From Ruminococcus sp. (GTDB lineage: Bacteria; Bacillota; Clostridia; Oscillospirales; Ruminococcaceae): DNA of 57,809 nt. Shown here one piece after another: positions 43,511 to 52,050 of this stretch. The notes below the pieces were generated by a model that was not told where the DNA came from, did no database searches, and saw only the letters and a program-made list of their open reading frames with translations. A program made the translations under genes and the position numbers. Every line of letters starts with the position of its first letter. The first letter of the stretch is position 1. Location: positions 1 through 57,809 of the forward strand of contig JAJQCE010000024.1 in assembly GCA_021202895.1 (NCBI GenBank). Reading direction: 5' to 3'.

Positions 43511-45433
43511 TCACTCAACTATTTCCATCATAACAGGCAGAATCATAGGAGAACGCTGCGTTTTTGAATAAATAAATTCGCTTATAACATCCTTCATCTT
43601 TGTTTTTATCATATTCCAGTCATGGACATCTCTGTCAAGGCACTTCTGAAGCGTTTCCGTCAGAAGCTTCTTAGCCTCCTCCATAAGCTCCTCGCTCTCA
43701 CGCACATACACAAAGCCTCTTGACACAAGGTCAGGACCCGCAAGGATTCTTCCGCTTATTCTGTCAACAGTAGCAAAGCAGATGATAAGTCCATCCTCCG
43801 CAAGACGGCGGCGATCTCTAAGCACTATCGCTCCGACATCTCCAACTCCCAGACCGTCAACCAGAACATTTCCCGCAGTAACCTTGCCCGTAACTCTCAT
43901 ATCCACTCCGTCCGTTTCTATAACAGAGCCAATATCAGTTATAATAATATTTTCCTTTGGAATACCCACGCTCATCGCAGTAGCCGCATGCTTCATCAGA
44001 TGCTTGTACTCGCCGTGTACAGGTATAAAATACTTAGGCTTTGTGAGCGAAAGTATAAGCTTTTGCTCCTCCTGACAGGCGTGTCCTGAAACGTGAACCT
44101 CGTACATTGATTCATACACCACGTCTGCGCCCTGCCTTAGCAGGTCGTTTACAACCTTGGTTACATACTTTTCATTTCCAGGTATCGGATTAGCCGAAAT
44201 TATGATAAAATCCTCGCTTGAAATAGTAACGTTTCTATGCTCTCCTCTTGCCATCCTCGTCAGAGCCGACATCGCCTCTCCCTGACTTCCCGTCGTAACG
44301 ACGCACATCCTTTCAGCAGGATAGCTTGAAACATCATCTATATCAACCATAAGCCCATCGGGAATCTTGAGATACCCAAGCTCTATGCTCTTTCCGATAA
44401 CATTAACCATACTTCTTCCCGAAACCGCAAGCTTGCGTCCCGTTTCCTTTGCGATATTTACAATCTGCTGAATCCTGTGAATGTTTGACGCAAAGGTAGC
44501 GATAATTATGCGCTTACCGCCCGCCTTAGTGAAAAGCTTTTCAAAGCTTTCCCCGACAGTCCTTTCGCTCATAGTATATCCCGGACGCTCTGAATTTGTC
44601 GAATCAGACATGAGCGCTAAAACTCCTCTGTTTCCAAGCTCCGCAAACCTTGCAAGGTCTATAACCGAGCCTTCTATCGGAGTATAGTCAACCTTGAAAT
44701 CTCCAGTATGGATTAGTACTCCCGCAGGCGTATAAATCGCCATGCCAACAGAGTCTGGGATAGAGTGGTTTACTCTTATAAATTCAACCGCCATGCAGCC
44801 TAATTTTATCGTGCTTCTGGGCTCAGTCGGTATAAGCTTTGCAGAATTGAGCAGTCCATGCTCCTTGAGCTTTCCCTCAACAAGCCCAAGCGTAAGCCTT
44901 GTGCCGTAAATCGGTGTGTTTATTTTCTTGAGAAAATACGGAATAGAGCCGATGTGATCCTCATGACCGTGAGTTATCACAATTCCTCTTAGCTTATCCT
45001 TGTTTTCCTCAACATAGCTAAAATCTGGAATTACAATATCCACTCCAAGCATTTCACTGTCAGGAAATGCCAGTCCGCAGTCAATTATAAACATATCGTT
45101 TGAACATTCAATCACAGTGAAATTTTTCCCTATCTCATTAAGTCCGCCAAGCGGAATAATCTTAACAGGAGTCTTTCTCTGCGGCTCTCTTGCCTTGCTC
45201 TGAGCCGAAAAATTGCCGCTTTTTGTCGAATAGCTGGAGCGTGAAGCGGTTGTTCTGCGCTCCTGCGAGGAAATTTCCTTTGCATTCAAAGGTGAAAATC
45301 GTCTTTGCGTCTGATTATAAACGCTGCTGTGAGCAGTCGAATGTGAAGAGCTCTTGTGAACCGTCGTGCTTCTCCTCTCCTGATTACCCACCTTGTACCT
45401 GCTTGTGTTGTTGTTATTATTTTGTATAGCCAT
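43511..45433 (-). CDS. rnj: ribonuclease J
   Basis: This is the metallo-beta-lactamase/beta-CASP ribonuclease of Gram-positive mRNA decay, with endo- and 5'-3' exonuclease activity. The 640-residue protein carries the catalytic HGHEDH at 155-160 and later HTGDFKVD and HVSGHACQEE. It is about 85 residues longer than the usual enzyme: residues 1-88 are Ser/Arg/Asn-rich and look disordered, and the conserved body starts at VKIIPLGGLNEIGKN (90-104). No good ribosome-binding site precedes the ATG. Instead the leader ends in a strong hairpin, suggesting control of translation. It is the first gene of the gdpP-rplI-dnaB-tilS-ftsH series. Confidence 0.95.
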   Translation of the reverse strand: MAIQNNNNNTSRYKVGNQERRSTTVHKSSSHSTAHSSVYNQTQRRFSPLNAKEISSQERRTTASRSSYSTKSGNFSAQSKAREPQRKTPVKIIPLGGLNEIGKNFTVIECSNDMFIIDCGLAFPDSEMLGVDIVIPDFSYVEENKDKLRGIVITHGHEDHIGSIPYFLKKINTPIYGTRLTLGLVEGKLKEHGLLNSAKLIPTEPRSTIKLGCMAVEFIRVNHSIPDSVGMAIYTPAGVLIHTGDFKVDYTPIEGSVIDLARFAELGNRGVLALMSDSTNSERPGYTMSERTVGESFEKLFTKAGGKRIIIATFASNIHRIQQIVNIAKETGRKLAVSGRSMVNVIGKSIELGYLKIPDGLMVDIDDVSSYPAERMCVVTTGSQGEAMSALTRMARGEHRNVTISSEDFIIISANPIPGNEKYVTKVVNDLLRQGADVVYESMYEVHVSGHACQEEQKLILSLTKPKYFIPVHGEYKHLMKHAATAMSVGIPKENIIITDIGSVIETDGVDMRVTGKVTAGNVLVDGLGVGDVGAIVLRDRRRLAEDGLIICFATVDRISGRILAGPDLVSRGFVYVRESEELMEEAKKLLTETLQKCLDRDVHDWNMIKTKMKDVISEFIYSKTQRSPMILPVMMEIVE

Positions 45434-45447
45434 TAAATTATTTTTGC

Positions 45448-45490
45448 ACAGCTTAACACAGATCTACAGCAAGTCTGTGGCTTAAGCTGT
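45448..45490 (-). promoter_or_regulatory. hairpin just upstream of the rnj start
   Basis: ACAGCTTAA (45448-45456) pairs with TTAAGCTGT (45482-45490), and ACAGA (45458-45462) with TCTGT (45474-45478), giving 14 base pairs around a small internal loop. It ends about 15 bases before the rnj ATG, where a ribosome-binding site would be expected. Confidence 0.78.
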
Positions 45491-45813
45491 ACAATTCGAG
45501 CAGCGGCATTTAGAATACAAAACGTTCAGTATCTATTTCTTCGCCGCCGCCAAACTCCTTTCGTTTACTAAAATTTGATATTGTGCTTTTTTCGTCAAAT
45601 AATAAAAATATATGTAGACGAGCTGTCAAATGACATGACAGTCCGAATACCTGTTTCGATCCCCTGCAATAACATATTGGTGCATTTAAAGAATCGTTTC
45701 AAGCTACGAAAAGGCTTATATGCGCCATTTTTCGCAAAATCATCTCTGCAAACCGCATTTTACAGAAACTTACATTTTTTCAAAAGTCTCACGAACAAAA
45801 ATATCTAATCTCT

Positions 45814-45842
45814 ATTATATACTATTTTTTTTCTCTTGTCAA
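45814..45842 (-). promoter_or_regulatory. consensus promoter of the rnj operon
   Basis: On the minus strand perfect TTGACA (45837-45842) and perfect TATAAT (45814-45819) are separated by 17 bases. The -35 starts four bases past the stop codon of the upstream gene. Confidence 0.9.
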
Positions 45843-45846
45843 GTGC

Positions 45847-48126
45847 TTAATCAGAGCTTTTTTTGAGACTTTCAATAATTTCATCGCAAAGCGATGCCGC
45901 AGTCTCCGCCTTTGTGCTTTCTGCAAATATCACTATCCCTCTCCTGTGCCGCAAAGGACGCACCATTGCCCGTGAATCATTACCGCTCATAACAATGCCC
46001 TCTCCGCCCTCTCTTTTGCATTCAAGTCGCTGGTAAATATCATTCGCACTTGCCTCAACAGCCGCAAAACGCTGTGATGAATAAAATTTTGGTATATCAG
46101 TGGTTGCCTCTGCAAGATTAAGCCCTTTTTCAGATAAATATGCACAAATACTGCACATCAGCACAAAAGCGTCCCTTACAAAAAAATTGTCTGGACGAGA
46201 AGCTACTTTCCTTGCCGCTTCATCGCTTGAATCAAGAGGAGAATTGAAATAGCGATAAAGCTTTCCACTGCGCTCCTCAGCTATCCTGTCCGCCGCCAAA
46301 GGAAACGTAAAAGGCAGCGACACAGGGATATTTTTTTCAAACGCCGCCTTGACCGCCAAAAGCACAAGCCTTTCATTTACAACATATCCCGTTCTTTCCG
46401 TGTATGCGGTGCAGGTGACGCCGTCGCTTGAAATGTGAAAAATCATCCGTTCTCCGTCAGTGTCGTTTCTGCTCCTGACAAGTCTGTCAGCAAGCCTGGC
46501 ATATTCTGGATTTGCGCACCTCACATCTGCATTTACTCCGTGAAAAGTCTTGGGCAAATGCTGTTCAAGGAATATCTCATACAGCTCCTTTGAATCCTCA
46601 AGCTTAAGCTGCTTGCCAAAGCTGTCATACGCTTCTGTGCGATACCTGCCAAGCGCACCGCATCTTTCTATTGCACTGCGGATTTTCCCGTTTAACGGAA
46701 GTCCGCCCTTTTCCATCAGCAGAATCTGTTTTGACGAGCCGATATTTACACAGCACCCCATATCCGCTCCAAGGCGATTTACAAGATACATAACGTGCTG
46801 CCTTAAAGCCCTGCCTATCGACATAACTGTAACTCCGGACGCCGCCGCACCGCTTTCAAATGCTTTCAAAAGCGCAAACGAAGCTTCCTCCTCACCACAG
46901 CCGCATACTATACAGTCCCCTCTCTCCAGAGCCGAACCTACAGCATGACCTATCCTTGCACATTCAGACGGAGAAAGCTGCGGATTGAGCGATATGCAGC
47001 AGCACTCATCGTCAAGCATAATATTTGACGCTTCACTCACAATCTCTCCGTCAAGCATATGCTTTGAACTAGGAATCTTAACATTACTTTCAACCTCGCA
47101 CCCTGCACCCACTATTGATTTTTCACCGACAACACAGTTTTCAAAAAGCCTTGCTGCAGACGAAACAACCGCCTTGGCACAAATTACCGAGCCTTTCGCC
47201 GAAGCTGACGCTTCAATAACCGCCGATTCGGACACGATACATCCGCAAAGCTCCGACCTTGCGCCAATGCTTACATTTGCTTCTATAATTGAATTTTCAA
47301 CAACACATCCCTTTTCAAATCGTACGCCCTTTCCCACATAAACAGGCGCGATAAGCGTTATCCCAGAAAGCGAAAGCTCCTCCTCTGCGTATATTCCGTC
47401 TGAAAGCTTTACAGCAGTGTCTGAAACTATCCCCTCATCCAAAAGCTTTAGAGCCGCTTTTCTGTAGGCTTCAGGAGTATGGAGCGATAGAAACAGTTCG
47501 CTGTCAAAATTAGATAAAATCTCGTCAGCTTCTGAAAGAGAGAATGAAATAATTTCATTTAAACTTTCAAGCTTTTTTTGAGCGGCAGCTTCCAAAAGGC
47601 GCTCAGACAGCACAGCGCACCCCGTGAAAATCCCGTTGTAGTCCTGAGCCGTTGAAAATTCATCGTAAAATTCGCACAAAATCCCCTTTTCGCTTCTCGT
47701 GGGTATTCCGCTTATTTCATCAGATGGAGCTTTTACAGCTATTGCCGCACTCGGTCTGAACGCACTGCCCTTGTGTTTTTCAAATGTTTTAACAAGCGAA
47801 GCTAAATCAAGCTGCTGCGCAGATTTTGCTTCAATTACCAGTAAAGCTTCCTCCTTCGCCAGCTCAAGCAGACATTCGCTCAAGCTATTTTCAATCTGTA
47901 CAAATTCAACCCTTTTTTTTAATCCGCACATATCAAAATAACAGCTCATTCTTTCACTCAGAAAATCTGAAACCGCATAAATTTCCTCCGTTCCTGCCCT
48001 TATCGCCGAATCAACCGCCATTTTTGCAGGCGTAAGCCCTGAAATTCTCAGCATACTGTCGGGAGTATGCTCGTTCACAGGATAAAGTCCCTCGTTTTTT
48101 TTAGTGCAAATAATTACCGCATTCAT
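45847..48126 (-). CDS. degenerate nucleotidyltransferase - left-handed beta-helix - phosphomannomutase-like fusion
   Basis: The 759-residue protein has the plan of Mpg1-like sugar-1-phosphate nucleotidyltransferases: an N-terminal transferase-like domain (about 1-215), hexapeptide-repeat helix (about 240-380), and a C-terminal phosphomannomutase-like region. The usual GGxGTRL loop is replaced by a stretch around TKKNEGLYPVNEHTPDSML with no GG or GTR. The phosphoserine loop TASHNP is absent near GCCVNIGSSKQILL, and no DGDADR metal site is seen. The fold relationship is supported by the hexapeptide repeats and NEHTP / KPM-like remnants. It is therefore probably not an active enzyme of either type; a regulatory or scaffold role is possible. 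AAAGGAAA precedes the ATG. It is divergent from pcrA. Confidence 0.7.
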   Translation of the reverse strand: MNAVIICTKKNEGLYPVNEHTPDSMLRISGLTPAKMAVDSAIRAGTEEIYAVSDFLSERMSCYFDMCGLKKRVEFVQIENSLSECLLELAKEEALLVIEAKSAQQLDLASLVKTFEKHKGSAFRPSAAIAVKAPSDEISGIPTRSEKGILCEFYDEFSTAQDYNGIFTGCAVLSERLLEAAAQKKLESLNEIISFSLSEADEILSNFDSELFLSLHTPEAYRKAALKLLDEGIVSDTAVKLSDGIYAEEELSLSGITLIAPVYVGKGVRFEKGCVVENSIIEANVSIGARSELCGCIVSESAVIEASASAKGSVICAKAVVSSAARLFENCVVGEKSIVGAGCEVESNVKIPSSKHMLDGEIVSEASNIMLDDECCCISLNPQLSPSECARIGHAVGSALERGDCIVCGCGEEEASFALLKAFESGAAASGVTVMSIGRALRQHVMYLVNRLGADMGCCVNIGSSKQILLMEKGGLPLNGKIRSAIERCGALGRYRTEAYDSFGKQLKLEDSKELYEIFLEQHLPKTFHGVNADVRCANPEYARLADRLVRSRNDTDGERMIFHISSDGVTCTAYTERTGYVVNERLVLLAVKAAFEKNIPVSLPFTFPLAADRIAEERSGKLYRYFNSPLDSSDEAARKVASRPDNFFVRDAFVLMCSICAYLSEKGLNLAEATTDIPKFYSSQRFAAVEASANDIYQRLECKREGGEGIVMSGNDSRAMVRPLRHRRGIVIFAESTKAETAASLCDEIIESLKKSSD

Positions 48127-48262
48127 CTTAATCGTTTCCTTTCAAAAGGTTTTTACTTCCTTTATTATTGACATCTGTTTTAGTATTATTCTGATATTTT
48201 AATAAAGGGCATATCTAAAGAAAATTAACAAATTTTCTCTTTAATTATCAATTGATTTGTTG

Positions 48263-48268
48263 TATAAT
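48263..48268 (+). promoter_or_regulatory. probable -10 element of pcrA
   Basis: A perfect TATAAT lies about 52 bases upstream of the pcrA ATG. No convincing -35 is found at 16-18 bases. Confidence 0.45.
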
Positions 48269-48320
48269 TTATTATAAGAAAAGAATTTGATGTAACTTTA
48301 TGAAACGGAGATTTTTTAAA

Positions 48321-50684
48321 ATGAGTGATTTTGGCACTTTGAAAAAACAGGCACTTGACAGATTTTTCAGCTCTCTTAACGAAATGCAGCGCAAGGCTGT
48401 TTATAAAATTAACGGACCGCTTTTAATTTTAGCAGGTGCAGGCAGCGGAAAAACAACCGTCCTTATTAACCGTATTGCCAATATGATTTATTTCGGCGAC
48501 GCCTACTCATATGACGAAGCTAATGCCAGTGATGAGGATATTAAGCTTGTAAAATCATATGCTGACGGCGAAAGCGACAATGCCGCTTCTCTTGCTCACG
48601 CTATTTCTCACAACACCGTAAATCCATGGAATATCCTTGCGATAACCTTTACAAACAAAGCGGCAAACGAGCTGAAAGAGCGTTTAGAAAAAATGCTAGG
48701 CGAAATCGGCTTGCAGGTTAATGCCTCTACATTCCACTCTGCCTGCGCAAAAATTCTGCGCCGTGAGGCTTCATATCTCGGCTACACTGCTTCCTTTACA
48801 ATCTATGATACAGACGACTGCACAAGACTAATTAAATCAGTGCTTAAGGAGCTTGATTTGTCGGACAAAATCTTTCCGCCTAAAATGTGCCTGCACGTTA
48901 TCTCCTCCTTAAAAAACACCATGGTTTCGCCTGAGGAATACTATAAAGAACACTCGGATGATGTCAGAGAACGTGACATTTCAAAAATATATTTGTCATA
49001 CAATAAACATCTTTTATCCTCAAATGCGATGGACTTTGACGACCTTTTGCTCAATACCGTCAAGCTTTTTAAGGAAAACGAGGACGTGCTTAACCACTAT
49101 CAGCATCTGTTCAAATACATTCTGGTCGATGAGTATCAGGATACAAACAGAGTTCAGTTTGAGCTTATCAATTTGCTTGCTTCACGCAGCAACAACCTTT
49201 GCGTTGTAGGCGATGACGACCAGAGTATATATAAATTCAGAGGTGCGACAATTGAAAATATTCTTTCCTTTGAAAAGAACTTTCACTGCGACCCGCAGAC
49301 CGATGTTATTAGATTAGAGCAAAACTACCGCTCGACTCAGAATATTTTGTCAGCCGCAAACGAGCTGATTTCAATTAACAAAATCCGCAAAGGTAAAAAC
49401 CTATGGACAGACGCAGGCGACGGTGAAAAAATTAACGAATACCATGCGCTCAATGAACGTTCAGAAGCACGGCATATCTGCGCTGTGATAAAGGAAAATG
49501 TTGAGAACGGTATGAGCTACCGCCAGCACGCAGTACTTTACAGAATGAACGCTCAATCAAATGTTCTTGAACAGCATTTCATTCGCGAGGGTATACCGTA
49601 TGTTGTTTTCGGCGGACAAAAATTTTACGACCGCAAGGAAATCAAGGACGTTATTTCATACCTTGCCGTGCTTAATAACCCATCGGATACTCTGCGGCTG
49701 CGCAGAATTATAAACGAGCCAAAGCGTGGAATCGGCGACGCTACAATAACCTCAATCGAACAAATTTCCTCCGACCTTGGCATTACGCCGCTTGAAGTAA
49801 TTCGCGACAGTGCCTCTTATGCGCCGATTGCAAAGAAAAGCAAGATTCTGCTTGAGGTTTCACAGATGTTCGATACTCTTACCGAGCTTTCAGAAATGCT
49901 TTTGCCGTCACAGCTTCTTGACGAGGTTTTAGAACGCACAGGCTACGGTGGAATGCTCAATATGCACGGAGATGAGGGCAGAGCAAGGCTTGAAAATATC
50001 GCAGAGCTTAAATCCTCAATGCTTAATTACGAGGAAAATGCCGAAGAGCCTTCTCTTGAGGGCTTTTTAGAGGAAATTGCGCTCTACACAGATATTGACA
50101 GCCTTGATACTTCGGAGGACTATGTAGCTCTTATGACAATACATTCGGCTAAAGGACTTGAATTTGACAATGTGTTTCTTCCTGGACTTGAGGAAAATAT
50201 TTTCCCGTCCTCACGAAGCTCAGAAAGCGATGAGGAGCTTGAGGAGGAACGCAGGCTTGCATATGTAGCATTAACCAGAGCAAAGAAAAAGCTGTATTTA
50301 AGCTATGCCACTTCACGCATGCTTTATGGCAGGACAGGTTCAAACCAACCGTCACGTTTTCTCGAGGAATTTTCTGATGAATATGTAGAAAAGGAAAAGG
50401 AGAATCCGCCTGTCTACGTTGCCAACACCAAGCCGAAAAAGCCCGACTATTCCCACGAAGCAAGCGATGTGCTTGAACGCCGCAGACACAGCATGAGCGG
50501 AATTTCAGACGGTGAAACCTACAAGCCTGGCGATGTGGTTATTCACCCGAATCCAAAATTCGGCAGAGGAGTAATCATAAGCTGTGAGCCTATGGGCGGC
50601 GATATGCTGATTGAAATTGCCTTTGACAGCTGCGGAACGAAAAAATTTATGTCCAATTATCTTAAGCTTAGAAAAGAAAAATAA
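48321..50684 (+). CDS. pcrA: UvrD/PcrA-type superfamily 1 DNA helicase
   Basis: This 3'-5' DNA helicase acts in repair and in clearing replication obstacles. The 787-residue protein has all core motifs: Walker A AGAGSGKTT, FTNKAANELKER, motif II LVDEYQDTN, GDDDQSIYKFRGA, LEQNYRSTQNIL, VFGGQKFYDRKEI, and the late TIHSAKGLEFDNVFLPGLEE and AYVALTRAKKKLYLSYA. A C-terminal domain with PGDVVIHPNPKFGRGVI matches the PcrA RNA-polymerase-binding tail. ATG 48321 is chosen since CGGAG lies upstream; a seven-residue longer frame is not supported. A terminator follows directly. Confidence 0.95.
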   Translation: MSDFGTLKKQALDRFFSSLNEMQRKAVYKINGPLLILAGAGSGKTTVLINRIANMIYFGDAYSYDEANASDEDIKLVKSYADGESDNAASLAHAISHNTVNPWNILAITFTNKAANELKERLEKMLGEIGLQVNASTFHSACAKILRREASYLGYTASFTIYDTDDCTRLIKSVLKELDLSDKIFPPKMCLHVISSLKNTMVSPEEYYKEHSDDVRERDISKIYLSYNKHLLSSNAMDFDDLLLNTVKLFKENEDVLNHYQHLFKYILVDEYQDTNRVQFELINLLASRSNNLCVVGDDDQSIYKFRGATIENILSFEKNFHCDPQTDVIRLEQNYRSTQNILSAANELISINKIRKGKNLWTDAGDGEKINEYHALNERSEARHICAVIKENVENGMSYRQHAVLYRMNAQSNVLEQHFIREGIPYVVFGGQKFYDRKEIKDVISYLAVLNNPSDTLRLRRIINEPKRGIGDATITSIEQISSDLGITPLEVIRDSASYAPIAKKSKILLEVSQMFDTLTELSEMLLPSQLLDEVLERTGYGGMLNMHGDEGRARLENIAELKSSMLNYEENAEEPSLEGFLEEIALYTDIDSLDTSEDYVALMTIHSAKGLEFDNVFLPGLEENIFPSSRSSESDEELEEERRLAYVALTRAKKKLYLSYATSRMLYGRTGSNQPSRFLEEFSDEYVEKEKENPPVYVANTKPKKPDYSHEASDVLERRRHSMSGISDGETYKPGDVVIHPNPKFGRGVIISCEPMGGDMLIEIAFDSCGTKKFMSNYLKLRKEK

Positions 50685-50720
50685 CCAAAGCGCAGCTTTA
50701 ATATAGCTGCGCTTTGGTTA
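50683..50720 (+). terminator. pcrA terminator
   Basis: AACCAAAGCGCAGCT and AGCTGCGCTTTGGTT form a perfect 15-bp stem around a 7-base loop. It overlaps the last two bases of the pcrA stop codon. The T-run after it is short. Confidence 0.85.
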
Positions 50721-50837
50721 TTTATATGAAATCTGATTTTCTTTGTTAATCTCAACAGCACAAATAATAAAATTATAAACTAAAAACTGCACAATTTTCA
50801 ACACTTAAGTTTGTGAAACTTTACAAAAACAGGGCTA

Positions 50838-50866
50838 TTGACAAATAAATAAAAAAACGATATAAT
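50838..50866 (+). promoter_or_regulatory. consensus promoter of the permease / MutS-like unit
   Basis: Perfect TTGACA (50838-50843) and perfect TATAAT (50861-50866) are separated by 17 bases. The unit is therefore probably transcribed strongly and under vegetative sigma control. Confidence 0.9.
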
Positions 50867-50908
50867 AAAAGTAGGAAGAAAATCTAAATCTGATTTCGGA
50901 GGCTTTCA

Positions 50909-52049
50909 ATGTATGTGCTGATTAACCTTAGAAATTTAATTAAAAATTCTACAGCGATGTTTGTAATATTGACGGCTTCTATGCTCGTTTCTTTTATGGT
51001 ACTGTTTTTTGGCATAGGTCTGTTTTATCAGTACAGCAAAAATATTGAGGACGGTGAAATTGACAGCTACGCAATAGGCTTTTCGATTCGGGGAAGCGTT
51101 ACAAAGGAGGATTTAGCAAGCTTCGTTGAAGCTGTTCCTTCTGAACAAATGTCTGATATTTCATACATCACCTGCTTTTCTTCAGCCGAAGTGAGCGGAC
51201 TTGACGAAATAACTCCGATTGCTTTTTTATCTTCAATTTAAAGACGACAGCTTTGAATATTCAAATAACGTATTTGATACAATGATAGACGATTTATTTA
51301 TAATGGACGGTCGTTTTTTCACTCAGCAGGAATATGCAGACGGTGAAATGAAGGCTGTAGTGATGGGCAGCGGAAATGAATTTCAAATGACTCCTTCGCC
51401 TGATTATTCAGATACTGTCACAGTTTTTCAAAATACATATGAGGTAATAGGCACAATAAATCCTAATAACAGTAACTACTACTTTTACAGCGTCTATGTG
51501 CCATTTAGCTCAATACCGAACGATACCGAACTAGATGACGGAGTTTATTTTGCTCTTAATAAAAAAATCACCCAGTCTGAATATGAAGCTTTTACAACAG
51601 GCATAACTAATTTCTTTGGAGATAGAGTTGACCTCATTGAAACAGATATGGATTTAAAATCAAATAATTCATACTACCTGACTGTGATAATTATCGCTTT
51701 GCTTATCGCTCTGCTTTCTGCGCTGAATATTTCTATACTTTATAATTACATAATAATAAGCCGAAAAAGACAGTTAAACATCATGCGTATTTACGGCGGA
51801 ATCAATTCAAGCCTTTGCCTTTCAACGGCAAATGAGATAATGCTTTTGCTAATTCCGATAAGCGTTATATCAGCTTTTGTCTATGACAAGCTTATTTTGC
51901 CTCTGCTTTCACAAAAATTTTCACTGATTGCGCAAGCCTACAGCCTTACCGTATATGCAGAAATTATTGCGGTATATGCGGCTGTATCATATCTTCTTAA
52001 TCTGGCTTTGCTTCATAAGAGCCTGCCTGAAAACGATTGGAGGGTATGA
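50909..52049 (+). pseudogene. FtsX/MacB-like permease, frameshifted in a T-run
   Basis: The first part (50909-51241) gives one N-terminal membrane segment (about 18-42) and the start of an external domain, then runs into a stop. The rest (to 52049) is in the +1 frame and contains the remaining external domain and three C-terminal membrane segments with the motif RQLNIMRIYGGINSS, matching an FtsX-type fold. Dropping one T from the six-T run at 51223-51228 joins them as ...ITPIAFYLQFKDDSFE... into one protein of about 379 residues. GGAGG precedes the ATG at 50909. This may be a real mutation, phase variation, a programmed frameshift or a sequencing error. Confidence 0.82.
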
Positions 52050-52050
52050 A

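Larger units (their letters stand above)
45434..45846. other. rnj leader and promoter region, 413 bases
   Basis: No protein gene is seen on either strand. The stretch holds the rnj promoter near its right end, about 370 bases of leader, and a terminal hairpin before the ATG. The middle has smaller repeats such as TGTCATGTCATTTGACA and an AAAGGAG site at about 45551 that is not followed by a usable reading frame. Confidence 0.7.

Noticed and set aside
50909-51241. the first permease fragment as a separate small gene
   Set aside because: The second fragment starts in a different frame right at the stop, and together they make a normal-length FtsX-like protein, so one frameshifted gene is the simpler reading.
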